Source: Sorangium aterium
Lineage (GTDB): Bacteria > Myxococcota_A > Polyangia > Polyangiales > Polyangiaceae
NCBI RefSeq assembly: GCF_028368935.1
Contig: NZ_JAQNDK010000005.1
Span: 1,054,001 to 1,118,000, forward strand
DNA: 64,000 nucleotides
Reading direction: 5' to 3'
Part shown: in pieces, positions 8,420 to 17,258 of the stretch
How positions within the stretch are numbered: position 1 is the stretch's first letter
Layout: each line of letters begins with the position of its first letter
Program-made: the position numbers and the translations under genes
The notes under the pieces: model-generated
Databases searched by the model: none
What the model saw: only the letters and a program-made list of their open reading frames with translations
What the model was told of the DNA's origin: nothing

Positions 8420-9106
8420 ATGGGCTATACCTGGAGGTGCATGTCCTCCACCGGCGCACAAAAGGCTCTTCGTGAAGGGTCCGCGCAGAAGCGATCCGCC
8501 ATCCTCGCGGCGGCCCGGGAGTTGTTCCTGGCCGACGGGTTCGATCGCTCGAGCGTCGATGCCATCGCCGCTCGCGCCGGCGTCTCCAAGAGGACGGTGT
8601 ATGACTATTTCGGCGACAAGCAGGCTCTCTTGCTGGCCGTCGTCGAGTCCACAGGTGACCTGCTCATCGCGGCGATCCGACGGGCCATCGAGGACACCTT
8701 GACGCACGTCACGGACCTGGAGGACGCCTTGATCACCTTCTCGGCGCGGATCGTGACCGAGATGCTCGGCTCGGTGGACTACCTTGCCCTCATGCGGCTG
8801 GTAACGATGGAGTCCGTTCAGCTGTCCCAGCTACGCGGTCGCGACCACTGGATGATGAACGCTCCGGAGGAGGCGATCGCGGAGCGGTTCGCGGAATTTG
8901 CGCGTGCAGGGCTGCTCGACGCGCCGAACCCCCGGCAGGCGGCCGATCATTTCATCGCGCTGACCGTCTTGCTCGCCGCCAACGGGTTCGGGCCGGTGAT
9001 CGCCCCGAATGACGCCCGCATGCGAGAGCTCCTCGTCGAGGGGGTGCGCGCATTTCTTCGAGCCTACGCGCCCAGCCGCCCGGCCCAGCCTCGACCCCTC
9101 GCGTAG
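8420..9106 (+). CDS. TetR-family transcriptional regulator
   Basis: A 228-residue TetR/AcrR regulator. The DNA-binding segment is SAILAAARELFLADGF then VDAIAARAGVSKRTVYDYF (about residues 25-65), the standard TetR helix-turn-helix. The helical C-terminal ligand domain extends to the end. ATG 8420 has GAGG five bases upstream; an alternative ATG at 8441 would shorten it by seven residues. It is divergent from the flavin monooxygenase at 8231, its likely target. Confidence 0.92.
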   Translation: MGYTWRCMSSTGAQKALREGSAQKRSAILAAARELFLADGFDRSSVDAIAARAGVSKRTVYDYFGDKQALLLAVVESTGDLLIAAIRRAIEDTLTHVTDLEDALITFSARIVTEMLGSVDYLALMRLVTMESVQLSQLRGRDHWMMNAPEEAIAERFAEFARAGLLDAPNPRQAADHFIALTVLLAANGFGPVIAPNDARMRELLVEGVRAFLRAYAPSRPAQPRPLA

Positions 9107-9187
9107 CGCAGGCGGCCCCGGCGGTGCGCGGCGTCACGGCCAGAGCGTGATGGTGAGTGCGACATGGCAGGCCGGTGGCCGACAGGC

Positions 9188-10201
9188 TCAAGGGTTTCTG
9201 GCGCAACGCGACCCGATGTTGCCTCGGAGCTCGGGGTAGTAGACGTGGCGGGTGGCTGACCGAAGGGTCGGGGCGAGGTCGTCGTTGCTGCCGCTCCGGA
9301 AGGCCCGGTAGGAGCCTGCTGTCACGGCGGCGCAGTCATGACATGGCATCGGGTACTGGACCGGGTCCCAGTCGAGCGTCCATTCCCACGCGTTCCCGCC
9401 GAGGTCGGACTGCCCCCACCTCCCGTCGCCTCTGGGCGACTTCGAACCGACGTCCTGCAGGCTGCAGGTGCCGCCGCAGTAGACCGCGTAGCTGTCATCG
9501 ATCGCCGTGGAGGTCGCCGGCTTCGACCACGGATAGTACCTGTGCTCGCTGCCCCCGGAGGCCGCGTAGTTCCACTCCGCCTCTGTCGCCAGCCGTCCCC
9601 CGTCCCACGCACAGAACGCGAACGCCGTGTACCAGTCCAGGCAGTTGATCGGCTTGTTTTCGTCGCTCCCCGCCGTGTCCGTCCAGCTCTGATGGACAAA
9701 GCAATCCAGGGCGTTTCTCAGGGCGGCCGTGTCCGGCGGCAACTTGGCGTTCCACGCCGAGCTCCAGCCGGAGCCTGGGATCTTTGCATGTGCGCCCGCG
9801 CCATCCCCAGGCGGGTTGGCCTGCGTGCCCATGCCTGCGTTCACGAACGCCCGGAACCGACCCACCGTGATCTCGTACTTGTCGAGGTAGAAGTCGCTCA
9901 CCGTCGCCGGGTAGCTCCGGTCCAGATAGTCCACGCCGTCGTAGCTTCGAGCGAAAGTTCCGCCGGGGACCAGCAGGCTCTCGCAGCAGTCCTCATTCCC
10001 CGAGGGCCCGCACGTCGCCGCCAGCCCGGCGCAGCTTGGCGCCGTTCCAGCCCATGCGCCCGCGCGGCCGCTGCTTCGGTCCTTCGCGATCGTCTCGTCC
10101 GCCGCGGCCCTCTCATCGTTCCCGCAGGTGCAACCTGCCGAGAGCAGCAGCCCGAACAACGCGATGCTGACGGCGTGATAAGGAGGGGCAATGGAAATCA
10201 T
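9188..10201 (-). CDS. Formylglycine-generating-enzyme-like (SUMF1) lipoprotein
   Basis: A 337-residue protein with a lipoprotein signal (LFGLLLSAGCTCG, lipid Cys near 24) and a Cys-rich linker. The FGE-sulfatase fold follows from about residue 75. It opens with VPGGTFARSYDG and has DFYLDKYEITVGRFRAFV, RLATEAEWNYAASGG, DLGGNAWEWTLDW and a C-terminal arginine-rich block ending RGNIGSRCARNP. Such proteins are numerous in myxobacteria; most are not true formylglycine enzymes and act as surface or regulatory binding modules. It converges with the TetR gene. Confidence 0.85.
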   Translation of the reverse strand: MISIAPPYHAVSIALFGLLLSAGCTCGNDERAAADETIAKDRSSGRAGAWAGTAPSCAGLAATCGPSGNEDCCESLLVPGGTFARSYDGVDYLDRSYPATVSDFYLDKYEITVGRFRAFVNAGMGTQANPPGDGAGAHAKIPGSGWSSAWNAKLPPDTAALRNALDCFVHQSWTDTAGSDENKPINCLDWYTAFAFCAWDGGRLATEAEWNYAASGGSEHRYYPWSKPATSTAIDDSYAVYCGGTCSLQDVGSKSPRGDGRWGQSDLGGNAWEWTLDWDPVQYPMPCHDCAAVTAGSYRAFRSGSNDDLAPTLRSATRHVYYPELRGNIGSRCARNP

Positions 10202-10425
10202 AGGTCACCCACGATGGTCGGTCCCTGCTCCCCTCCCATGAGCAGGGCTCACCGCTACTTTACACACAGATCTGCGGCCACTGCCGCCGCGACGCAGCGC
10301 ACGGTGCGCAAGTGCCTCATCATCAACCTTCTTCGCCACCGGGTTTCGCCGCCGCAGCGCGCGCCACCACGCGTGGCGCGCGCCCGTCGACATCGCAGCT
10401 CGGCCTCGTTGGGCCTGCGCCCCGA

Positions 10426-11358
10426 TCAGCCCCCGAAGAACGCCTTCGCCTGCTCTCCCAGCACGTTCTCGCCCTTCGGGCTGCTGGCGTGGCAGCCGTC
10501 GCTGACCTCGCCCGCGTCGTTGTTGAGCATGAACTTCCCGAGGTAGCTCATGTTCTCGTTGATGCTCGGGTCCTTGGCCAGCTCTTGCGCCTTCATGTCG
10601 GTCCAGTCGGCGCCGCCCGTCCCCGCGATGAAGCAATCGTGTCCTGCGTTGTAGACGGGCTGACCCACGATGTAGATGTGCGTGCCCGGGTTGACGTGCT
10701 GGCGCGCCGCGTTGACCATGTCACGGAGCTCCTGGTCTGTCGCCTTCTGGGACAGGATGCAGATCTGGACCATGATGGCTTTGACGACGTCTTTCCCTCC
10801 GATCGACGCCATCTTCTGGTCGAAGAGCTGCCAGGAAGAGCTGCTCGGGTTGGTCCAGTTCTGGACCACCATGGCGCCCGTTTGATAACTGTCCGAGTTC
10901 CACATGATCTTGCCGCCGACGCGCTTGTAGCCAGTGCCGATGTTGTTGGCCATCGAGCAGCCAGTGTACGCGACCGAGTTGTTGCCCGTCGGAGGCAGGC
11001 CGTCATCCCCGCCGCCCGTCGAGGCGCTGGTGCTCGCGCTCGAGCTGCTCACCGACGCTGGTCCGGCCGGGTCTGCGCCACCGGTGCCGTCTCCTCCGGC
11101 GCCGGACGCACCGCTGGCGCTGCTGCTCGAGGCTCCTCCCACGCCGACGGTGCTGGTGCTCCCAACAGCTGTCCCACTGCTGGACGAACCTACGTTCGCG
11201 GAGCTGCTGCTGCTGCTCGGCGTCCCCCCGGTCGTGGCGCCTTCCGCCTCCGAACCGTCGACCGGATCACTTTCTGAACCGCACGCTCCGAGGCAGAGCG
11301 CGGCTATCCCAAGAGTGCAGCGGGCCACCAATCGGTAGGAAAGAACAGGGTAATTCAT
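10426..11358 (-). CDS. SGNH-hydrolase-like lipoprotein with Ser/Gly linker
   Basis: A 310-residue exported protein starting at ATG 11358 (MNYPVLSYRLVARC). The lipobox is LCLGACGSE (lipid Cys near 23). A Ser/Gly/Ala-rich linker occupies about residues 30-110. The C-terminal 180 residues look like an SGNH/GDSL-type domain. VVKAIMVQICILSQKA and HIYIVGQPVY resemble the central strands, and DGCHASSPKGENVLGEQ resembles the block V Asp-x-x-His. The block I GDS Ser is not evident, so activity is uncertain. It stands alone and is divergent from the HAD gene at 11656. Confidence 0.6.
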   Translation of the reverse strand: MNYPVLSYRLVARCTLGIAALCLGACGSESDPVDGSEAEGATTGGTPSSSSSSANVGSSSSGTAVGSTSTVGVGGASSSSASGASGAGGDGTGGADPAGPASVSSSSASTSASTGGGDDGLPPTGNNSVAYTGCSMANNIGTGYKRVGGKIMWNSDSYQTGAMVVQNWTNPSSSSWQLFDQKMASIGGKDVVKAIMVQICILSQKATDQELRDMVNAARQHVNPGTHIYIVGQPVYNAGHDCFIAGTGGADWTDMKAQELAKDPSINENMSYLGKFMLNNDAGEVSDGCHASSPKGENVLGEQAKAFFGG

Positions 11359-11655
11359 CGTAGTCACCTTCTGTTGGGGGGCGTCGGTCGAGGCCTGCGG
11401 GCACTCTCGGCTCCCGTCCGACCGTCCTTGTTCTATGGCCGCTGCTACCCGCGCGAATAGCCGGCGAGATCGTCGTCGCCCCCCTTGGACAGATTTGTCA
11501 TCCCTCCACGACGACACGGGTCGCCGTCGGAGGGAGACCGATGCGATGCCCTGAGCTGATCCGGGCCCGCTGTCCTCCACCACGACGCACTCGGACGGTC
11601 GAACACCCCTCGCGACCCTTGCCGCCGCCCCCGTCGGTGCGCTACGTGCGCCGCC
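11359..11655. other. Divergent intergenic region without a recognisable gene
   Basis: 297 bp separate the SGNH-like lipoprotein (minus) from the HAD phosphatase (plus). It should hold both promoters. I see no convincing coding frame, RNA or strong dyad in it. Confidence 0.5.
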
Positions 11656-12330
11656 ATGCGTACGTTGTTTCTGGATCTCGACGGCACCTTGACGGATCCG
11701 GCCCCTGGCATCGCCGCCTGCTTCGTGCACGCGGCCCGTGTGCTCGGGCACGGCTCGATCAGCCTCGCCGAGGTGCGCCGCTTCATCGGTCCGCCGCTGC
11801 GCGAGGCGTTCGCCGAGATCCTGGCGACGCGCGACAGCGCCCGCATCGAGGAGGCCGTGCGCGTCTATCGCGAGCGCTTCGGCACGCTCGGCCTGTTCGA
11901 GAACAGCGTGTATCCCGGTGTGCCAGAGGCGCTCGCGCAGCTCTGCCAGGCGGGCCACGGCCTCTGTCTCGTCACGAGCAAGGCGGCCGTTTATGCCGAG
12001 CGCATCGTCGACCACTTCGGCCTTCGCTCGCACGTGCCCCGCGTCTACGGCGCCGAGCTGTCCGGCGAGCGCTCGACCAAAGCCGAGCTCATCGCGCACG
12101 CGCTCGAGCGCGAGTCGCTCACCCCCGCCGACGCCTGCATGATCGGCGACCGCGAACACGATGTCCTCGGCGCCAAGGCGCACGGCCTCGTGGCGATCGG
12201 GGTGACATGGGGCTACGGGTCGCGCGCGGAGCTGGAGGCTGCGGGCGCCGACCGCATCGTCGACACGCTGGAGGAGCTCGTGCTGACGGTGCGTGGGTTG
12301 AGGGAGACCCGAGGCCGAGCGGCTCGATGA
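11656..12330 (+). CDS. HAD-superfamily phosphatase (phosphoglycolate-phosphatase-like)
   Basis: A 224-residue HAD hydrolase of the PGP/Gph group. Motif I is FLDLDGTLTDP (nucleophile Asp near residue 6 and the acid Asp two residues on), motif II is the Thr-Ser in LVTSKAAVYAERI, motif III is the Lys in STKAELI, and motif IV is MIGDREHDVLGAKAHG. A helical cap lies between motifs I and II (about 15-80). Gph removes 2-phosphoglycolate, but this subgroup also includes pyrophosphatases and nucleotidases. No operon partners. Confidence 0.9.
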   Translation: MRTLFLDLDGTLTDPAPGIAACFVHAARVLGHGSISLAEVRRFIGPPLREAFAEILATRDSARIEEAVRVYRERFGTLGLFENSVYPGVPEALAQLCQAGHGLCLVTSKAAVYAERIVDHFGLRSHVPRVYGAELSGERSTKAELIAHALERESLTPADACMIGDREHDVLGAKAHGLVAIGVTWGYGSRAELEAAGADRIVDTLEELVLTVRGLRETRGRAAR

Positions 12331-12542
12331 GCCCGCGGCTCCGCAGCGTCGCTACATCAGATCCATCTTCCACGTAGGGCAGCGGCTTCCCTCACACCAC
12401 CGCCCTGTGCGGGCTCCCCATGGTCCGCCGCTCGTCGCCCCTCCCCACACCTGGGGGGTGTCGGGTTTGTCACTCCCCCGCTGGCCTGTGTGGCATTACT
12501 CTGCGGCGCGCAACGAGGTTTCTCGTCGATGCTTATCAATTT

Positions 12543-13541
12543 ATGACGGTAGAGCTGATTCATGCCATCGTTCGTCAGACCACCGTCCTCATCGCCCAGC
12601 TGGCGACCTCGGGGGGCTGGCGCGCACCCCTGGCCCAGCTCGCAGACCAGGTGTTCCAGGACCTGGTCACCGAGCTCGAGCGGCAAGGGGTCAGCCGCAA
12701 GGTGGGCGCCGACATGTTCGGCATGGGGCTCCGGACCTATCAGCGCCGGGTCCGGCGGATCACGGAGAGCTCGGTCGAGCGAGGCCGTTCGCTCTGGGAG
12801 GCCGTGCTCGACCACATCCGCCGCCGGGGGATCACGCCGCGGGCCGAGATCTTGAGGGCGTTCGCCGGCGAGGATGACGTCCTGCTCCGCGGGGTGCTCT
12901 TCGACCTCTGCGAGAGCCGCCTGATCTTCCAGGCGGGGCAGGGGGCTCAGGTGGTGTGTCGCGCGGTGTCCGACGACGAGCTGGGCGCGCTGCGCGCGCT
13001 CCGCTCCGGGGAAGGCGTCGATGAGCTGGTCTGGGCGATCATCTATCGGGAAGGCCCGCTCGCGCGCGACGAGCTGCTGCAGCGGACGCACATCGAGCGC
13101 GCGGAGCTCGACGCCGCCCTGGGGCGCCTCGTGGAATCGGCGCGCGTCGAGCGGACCGGGGAGGGGGCGGGCGCGACGTACAGCGCCGGGAGCCTCTACG
13201 TGCTGCTGGGTTCGCCCGTGGGGTGGGAGGCGGCGATCTTCGATCACTTCCAGGCGATGGTGAAGACCATCCTGTGCCGGCTGCGCGAGGATCGCTCCGC
13301 GCCCGGCCTCGGCGACCGCGTCGGAGGGAGCACCTATACCCTCGACCTGTGGCCCGGCCATCCGCACGAACAGCGGGCTTACGAGACGCTGGGGCGCCTG
13401 CGCGCCCAGCTGGTCGAGCTGCGCGAGCAGGTCGAGGCCTTCAACGCGGCGCACGAGAGGCCGGACAGGTACACGCAGGTTGTTCTGTACATCGGACAGT
13501 GCTTGATCCAGCAGGACAGCGGGGGCGGCGATGAGATCTAG
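12543..13541 (+). CDS. Uncharacterised helix-turn-helix-containing protein
   Basis: A 332-residue protein of unknown function. ATG 12543 (MTVELIHAIVRQTT) was chosen over an in-frame ATG at 12420, whose 41-residue extension is low-quality sequence. The N-terminal part has FGMGLRTYQRRVRRI (about 60-75), which looks like a helix-turn-helix recognition region, followed by repeated winged-helix-like segments (RGITPRAEILRAF; REGPLARDELLQRTHIERAELDAALGR is split over two such segments). The C-terminal third is acidic. It overlaps the next gene by 11 bp, so the two are probably co-transcribed. A DNA-binding regulator is plausible but unproven. Confidence 0.65.
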   Translation: MTVELIHAIVRQTTVLIAQLATSGGWRAPLAQLADQVFQDLVTELERQGVSRKVGADMFGMGLRTYQRRVRRITESSVERGRSLWEAVLDHIRRRGITPRAEILRAFAGEDDVLLRGVLFDLCESRLIFQAGQGAQVVCRAVSDDELGALRALRSGEGVDELVWAIIYREGPLARDELLQRTHIERAELDAALGRLVESARVERTGEGAGATYSAGSLYVLLGSPVGWEAAIFDHFQAMVKTILCRLREDRSAPGLGDRVGGSTYTLDLWPGHPHEQRAYETLGRLRAQLVELREQVEAFNAAHERPDRYTQVVLYIGQCLIQQDSGGGDEI

Positions 13542-14715
13542 GGTGGTCGTGACGGCGTGCCTCGTCGCGAGCGTGACGGGCGGGGCGCTCCTCGGCTCGG
13601 CCTGCAGGGACATCGGCCCTCAGACCGGGAGCGAGACCAACTTTCTCAGGAGCTGTGATGCCAGCTGCGCGGACGGTCTCTCCTGCATCTGCGGCGTCTG
13701 CACGCGCGCTTGCTCGGCCGCCCGCGAGTGTACGGCGCTCGTCTTCGGCGCCGAGTGCGTGGCCGTGGCGGAGCGGCCTGCCGAGGCGGCCTGCGACGCG
13801 GCCGGGAGCGCCGCGTTCTGCGATATCTCCTGCAGCGGCGACGCCGACTGCGAGCCGCTCGGCGCGCCGTTCCGCTGTCAGGGCGGCTTCTGCCGGACGC
13901 CCGGCGACGGCGAGACGGCGACCGCCTGTCCGGCGACCACGCTTGCGCCCGGCGACAACGAGCGCACGGTGACGGTCGGGGACACCACCCGCAGCTACGT
14001 CGTTCGCCTCCCTGCAAACTACACGGGGGCGAGCCCCATGCCGCTGGTGCTCGATTACCATACGCTGGGCGGGAGCCCGGCGGAGGAGGCCGAGGCCTCG
14101 GGGTACCGCGAGCTCGCCGAGACCGAGGGGTTCATCGTCGCGTGGCCGGAGGGCGTCGACGGCGCGTGGAACATCGGTCCGTGTTGCACGACGTCGCGCG
14201 ACGTCGACGACGTGGGGTTCGCGCGGGCCCTGGTCCAGGCGGTCCAGAAGGAGGCGTGTGTCGACCTCAAGCGGGTCTATGCCGTCGGCGTCGCGAACGG
14301 CGGCGGGATGGCCTACCACCTGGGCTGCAACGCCGCGGACGTCTTTGCCGCGGTCGCTCCCAGCGCGTTCGACCTTCTGGCGGAGTCGGAGCAGCCCTGC
14401 CAGCCGTCGCGGCCGGTGACCGAGATCTCGTTCCGGGGTACCGCGGACTTGCTGGTACCTTACGAGGGCGGGGCTCAGCAGGCGCCGAACGGCGCGGACA
14501 TCACCTTCCTCGGCGCCGTGGGCACCTTCGAGAGGTGGGCCGAGCTGAACCAGTGCACGGGATCACCGAGCGCGGCGGACAGCGACGGTTGCTCGACGTA
14601 CTCGAGCTGCGCAGACGGCGCGGAGGTGACGCTGTGCACCACGGAGGGCGGCGGCATGACGTGGGGGAGCCCCGAGATCGGGTGGGCCACGCTGAAGCGG
14701 CATTCGCTTCTTTGA
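13531..14715 (+). CDS. PHB-depolymerase/feruloyl-esterase-fold lipoprotein, catalytic residues lost
   Basis: A 394-residue exported protein. The N-terminal lipobox-like LLGSACRD is followed by a Cys-rich module (about 30-130, many CxxxC pairs as in myxobacterial surface proteins). An alpha/beta hydrolase of the LpqC/PHB-depolymerase family follows, with VVRLPANYTGASPMPLVLD, the DYHTLGG oxyanion loop and WPEGVDGAWNIG. The nucleophile elbow, normally G-x-S-N-G-G, reads GVANGGG, so the Ser is Ala. The usual C-terminal GGGHTWPG reads GGGMTWGS, so the His is missing. The Asp region (DLLVPYEGG) is kept. It is probably a binding protein rather than an esterase. Confidence 0.8.
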   Translation: MRSRVVVTACLVASVTGGALLGSACRDIGPQTGSETNFLRSCDASCADGLSCICGVCTRACSAARECTALVFGAECVAVAERPAEAACDAAGSAAFCDISCSGDADCEPLGAPFRCQGGFCRTPGDGETATACPATTLAPGDNERTVTVGDTTRSYVVRLPANYTGASPMPLVLDYHTLGGSPAEEAEASGYRELAETEGFIVAWPEGVDGAWNIGPCCTTSRDVDDVGFARALVQAVQKEACVDLKRVYAVGVANGGGMAYHLGCNAADVFAAVAPSAFDLLAESEQPCQPSRPVTEISFRGTADLLVPYEGGAQQAPNGADITFLGAVGTFERWAELNQCTGSPSAADSDGCSTYSSCADGAEVTLCTTEGGGMTWGSPEIGWATLKRHSLL

Positions 14716-14737
14716 GACGGAGGCGGCCACCGATTCC

Positions 14738-14761
14738 GACGCCGGCCGGCCACCCGGCGTC
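14738..14761. terminator. Hairpin between convergent genes
   Basis: Perfect 8-bp arms GACGCCGG (14738-14745) and CCGGCGTC (14754-14761) with an 8-base loop lie between two convergent genes. The stem is GC-rich and stable but lacks a U-tract. Position suggests a two-way transcription end. Confidence 0.5.
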
Positions 14762-14766
14762 CACGC

Positions 14767-15132
14767 TCACCACCAGCCGATGTCCTGGATGACGGTACCG
14801 ACGTCGCCGTACCGCACGATCGCGCGGTTCTGACGGATCTCGTAGGACTTCGGCGAGCTGTTGACGATGTCCTGATCGAAGGTGTGGCACTCGAGCTTGT
14901 AGGTGCCCGCGCCCTGCATCAGCGCGCCCTTCAGCTTGATGTACGTCTCGTTGTGGCGGCTCCTGAGCCGCAGGATCGCCTCCTGGGTGGCGTCGATGAG
15001 CAGCTCGAGGTGGACCGTCTTCTCCTGCTTCGGGTGCGACGCGTCGAACGCGAGATTGACGATGACGCCGGCGTCGAGCAGCGCCTCGATATCCGATTTG
15101 GAGAACGTCTCGTAGACCATGAGCTTTGCCAT
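14767..15132 (-). CDS. Conserved-looking 121-residue protein of unknown function
   Basis: A small soluble protein with no signal peptide. It has a mixed, well-structured composition unlike shadow frames: MAKLMVYETFSKSDIEALL at the start, KTVHLELLIDATQEAILRL in the middle, and a C-terminal half of probable beta-strands ending DVGTVIQDIGWW. No known motif is recognised. The initial SKSDIEALLDAG could be a short helix for binding. It is alone on its strand and ends near the hairpin at 14738. Confidence 0.65.
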   Translation of the reverse strand: MAKLMVYETFSKSDIEALLDAGVIVNLAFDASHPKQEKTVHLELLIDATQEAILRLRSRHNETYIKLKGALMQGAGTYKLECHTFDQDIVNSSPKSYEIRQNRAIVRYGDVGTVIQDIGWW

Positions 15133-15629
15133 CGCGCGCTCCTTCCAGGGCTGTGCTCGTGGCTATGTACTACGGCGCGCAGCCCGGGGCCGAGGATCCT
15201 CGTGCGGCGTGACGCCGGGGCGCCGCGATCACCCTTGGGCAACGGGGGCCGACCGCCGCGCGCTCCGCGGCCGAGCGGCAGAAAATCCCTGCGAACCGAG
15301 GTCGGAATGCTGCTCCCGCCGGTCGTCGGTGCGATGAAAATAAAAATCAATTGCATCTGCGCCGGCTCGCATGCTAGGAGATGGCAAGCACGCTGGAGAG
15401 GGAGGAGCAGGGGCGCGGTGTGCCCTGGGGCTGCCTGTCGGATCGCGTTCGTCCGAGGGGGGTGGCTTCGTGGGCACCCTAGCGCCTGCGGACGCTCACG
15501 TCTGCGCTCTCGATGTGGGGACGTCATGAAAGCAGATTTCTTCCAGCTGCGTTGCAGTTGCGCGCGTGGAGGGCGGCGCGGTGTCAGCCGTGTGGAGTCG
15601 ATGAGACCGAATCGACGGAGATCTGTCCC
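15133..15629. other. Non-coding gap upstream of the MATE exporter gene
   Basis: 497 bp without a convincing gene. It contains one AT-rich island (15333-15357) in otherwise GC-rich DNA, listed separately as a candidate regulator site. Small open frames here are short and of atypical composition. Confidence 0.5.
15333..15357. promoter_or_regulatory. AT-rich candidate metalloregulator site
   Basis: A 25-bp AT-rich patch bounded by GATG and CATC, containing AATTGCATC. Its reverse complement begins GATGCAATT, and the same nine bases occur at 28241-28249 in the promoter region of the salicylate synthase operon. It lies about 275 bp before the MATE start. A Fur/Zur-like site is a guess based on composition and the shared word. 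Confidence 0.3.
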
Positions 15630-17021
15630 ATGAACGATAGAGATACGCAGAAGCAGTTCATCCTCGAGGGGAAGCTGACGAGAGTGATGTGGGAGCTCTC
15701 GTGGCCGGCGGTGCTGGCCATGGTGCTCTACGGGCTCAACGCCTTCCTGGACGCCGTGTTCGTGGGCCAGCTGATGAACAAGAGCGCCCTGGCCGGCGTC
15801 GGCATCGCCTACCCTCTGTCTCAGATGACGCTCGGCCTTGGCAGCCTGGTCGGGACCGGCGCGGGCACGGCGCTCAGCATTTACCTGGGCGCCGGCGACA
15901 AGAGCAAGCTCCACAGCCTGCTGGGCAGCGTGAACGGGCTATCGCTGCTCCTCAGCTTGCCTTACACCGTGCTCGCCTACGTGTTCGCAGAGCCGCTGGT
16001 GCGCATGATGGGCGGCACCGGGGAGATCCTTGCGTACGGCACCGAGTACTTCAAGGTGACGGCGCTCGGCTCGGTGTTCTGGGTGCACGGCCTGGCCGTG
16101 AACATGACGGTGCGCGGCGAAGGCAAGATGAAGACCGCGGCGTGGATGATCTCCCTCGGCTTGCTGGTGGATGTCATCCTGAAGCCCCTGTTCATCGACA
16201 CGTTCGGCTGGGGCGTGCAAGGCGCGGCCTGGGCCACCAACGCCGCGATGTTCGTGTACTCGGCCGTGGGGCTCCTGTATTTCGCGAGGGGGCGCGCCTC
16301 GTTCGACACGGCTTGGCGCACGATCCGCGTCGATCCGGCCATCCGGAAGCAGATCGTCTCCCTGGGCATGCCGGGCATGATCTTGACCATGATGGGTATC
16401 GCCCAGAACGTCGTCGTCTACAACGCGGTCTCGGGCCAGGGAACGGAGAACGACGTCGCCTTCTACGCCGCCTGCAACCGCATCTTCCTGTTCATGCTGA
16501 CCCCCATGCTGGGGCTGATGCGCGCCTTGCAGCCGGTGGAAGGGATCAACTACGGGGCGCAGCGCTACGCCAGGGTGAAGCGTGCCTTCAGCCTCTTCGG
16601 GCTCGCCGGGGTCGCCTTCGTCCTGCCGTTCTGGCTCGCGATGATGCTCGCCCCGAACGCGGTCCTCGGCTTCCTGCTGCCGGGGTCCGAGTTCACCGCG
16701 CAGCAGCTGCTCGATTTCCGGATCTACATCGTCGTGCTGCCCTTCCTGCCGTATGTCTTCAACGCGCTGGTGCTGTTCCCCTGCCTGGAGAGGGCGAAGC
16801 TCGCGAGCGTGGTCGCCCTCCTGAGGCAGGTGGTGCTCTTCGTTCCCTTGATGTGGCTCCTCCCGAGGCTCGTCGGGGTGAGCGGGGTCTATTGGGGGAC
16901 CACGGCGATCGACGTGGCGATGTTCCTCCTCGTGCTCGTCATGGTGAATCGAGAGTTTCGCAGGCTCGACGGCCGCGATGTCGAGACGAGCGCCGTGCTC
17001 AGGGAAGCGCCCGCCGGCTGA
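15630..17021 (+). CDS. MATE-family efflux transporter
   Basis: A 463-residue inner-membrane antiporter with about 12 hydrophobic segments in two homologous halves. The start at ATG 15630 (MNDRDTQKQFILEG) was chosen because the first helix (VMWELSWPAVLAMVLYGLN) follows directly, as in the family. LDAVFVGQLMNKSALAGVGI and the GTGAGTALSIYLGAGD loop are typical MATE features. Family members export cationic drugs or natural products using Na+ or H+. It lies 240 bp before the TonB receptor gene on the same strand, so export of the cluster's metallophore is possible but not shown. Confidence 0.9.
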   Translation: MNDRDTQKQFILEGKLTRVMWELSWPAVLAMVLYGLNAFLDAVFVGQLMNKSALAGVGIAYPLSQMTLGLGSLVGTGAGTALSIYLGAGDKSKLHSLLGSVNGLSLLLSLPYTVLAYVFAEPLVRMMGGTGEILAYGTEYFKVTALGSVFWVHGLAVNMTVRGEGKMKTAAWMISLGLLVDVILKPLFIDTFGWGVQGAAWATNAAMFVYSAVGLLYFARGRASFDTAWRTIRVDPAIRKQIVSLGMPGMILTMMGIAQNVVVYNAVSGQGTENDVAFYAACNRIFLFMLTPMLGLMRALQPVEGINYGAQRYARVKRAFSLFGLAGVAFVLPFWLAMMLAPNAVLGFLLPGSEFTAQQLLDFRIYIVVLPFLPYVFNALVLFPCLERAKLASVVALLRQVVLFVPLMWLLPRLVGVSGVYWGTTAIDVAMFLLVLVMVNREFRRLDGRDVETSAVLREAPAG

Positions 17022-17212
17022 GCCCGGCCCGGCCTCCGAGATCTCCCGCCGGCCCGCGGCGATCACCCGGTGATCGCCAGGCAGCAGCACGCACCGGCCG
17101 ACGCACGCGCGCGGCGCCCTCCCGGCGCGCGATGTCCCCTTCTCCATTGCCCGCCCAGAGAGCCCGCGCGGAGCGCCGCGCGCGCGGCCATGAACAGCAT
17201 CCTGGGTGCACA

Positions 17213-17227
17213 TGCAAAACTGTTGCA
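17213..17227. promoter_or_regulatory. TGCAA-N5-TTGCA dyad upstream of the TonB receptor
   Basis: A perfect inverted repeat, TGCAA (17213-17217) and TTGCA (17223-17227), 31 bp upstream of the receptor start. The downstream TATAGA (17243-17248) could be a -10 element. The 11-mer TGTTGCAAAAG (17221-17231) recurs at 28756-28766 before the salicylate synthase gene. The site is well placed for repression by a metal-sensing regulator. Confidence 0.5.
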
Positions 17228-17258
17228 AAAGGTTCCTGGTTGCTATAGATGTCGCCGC

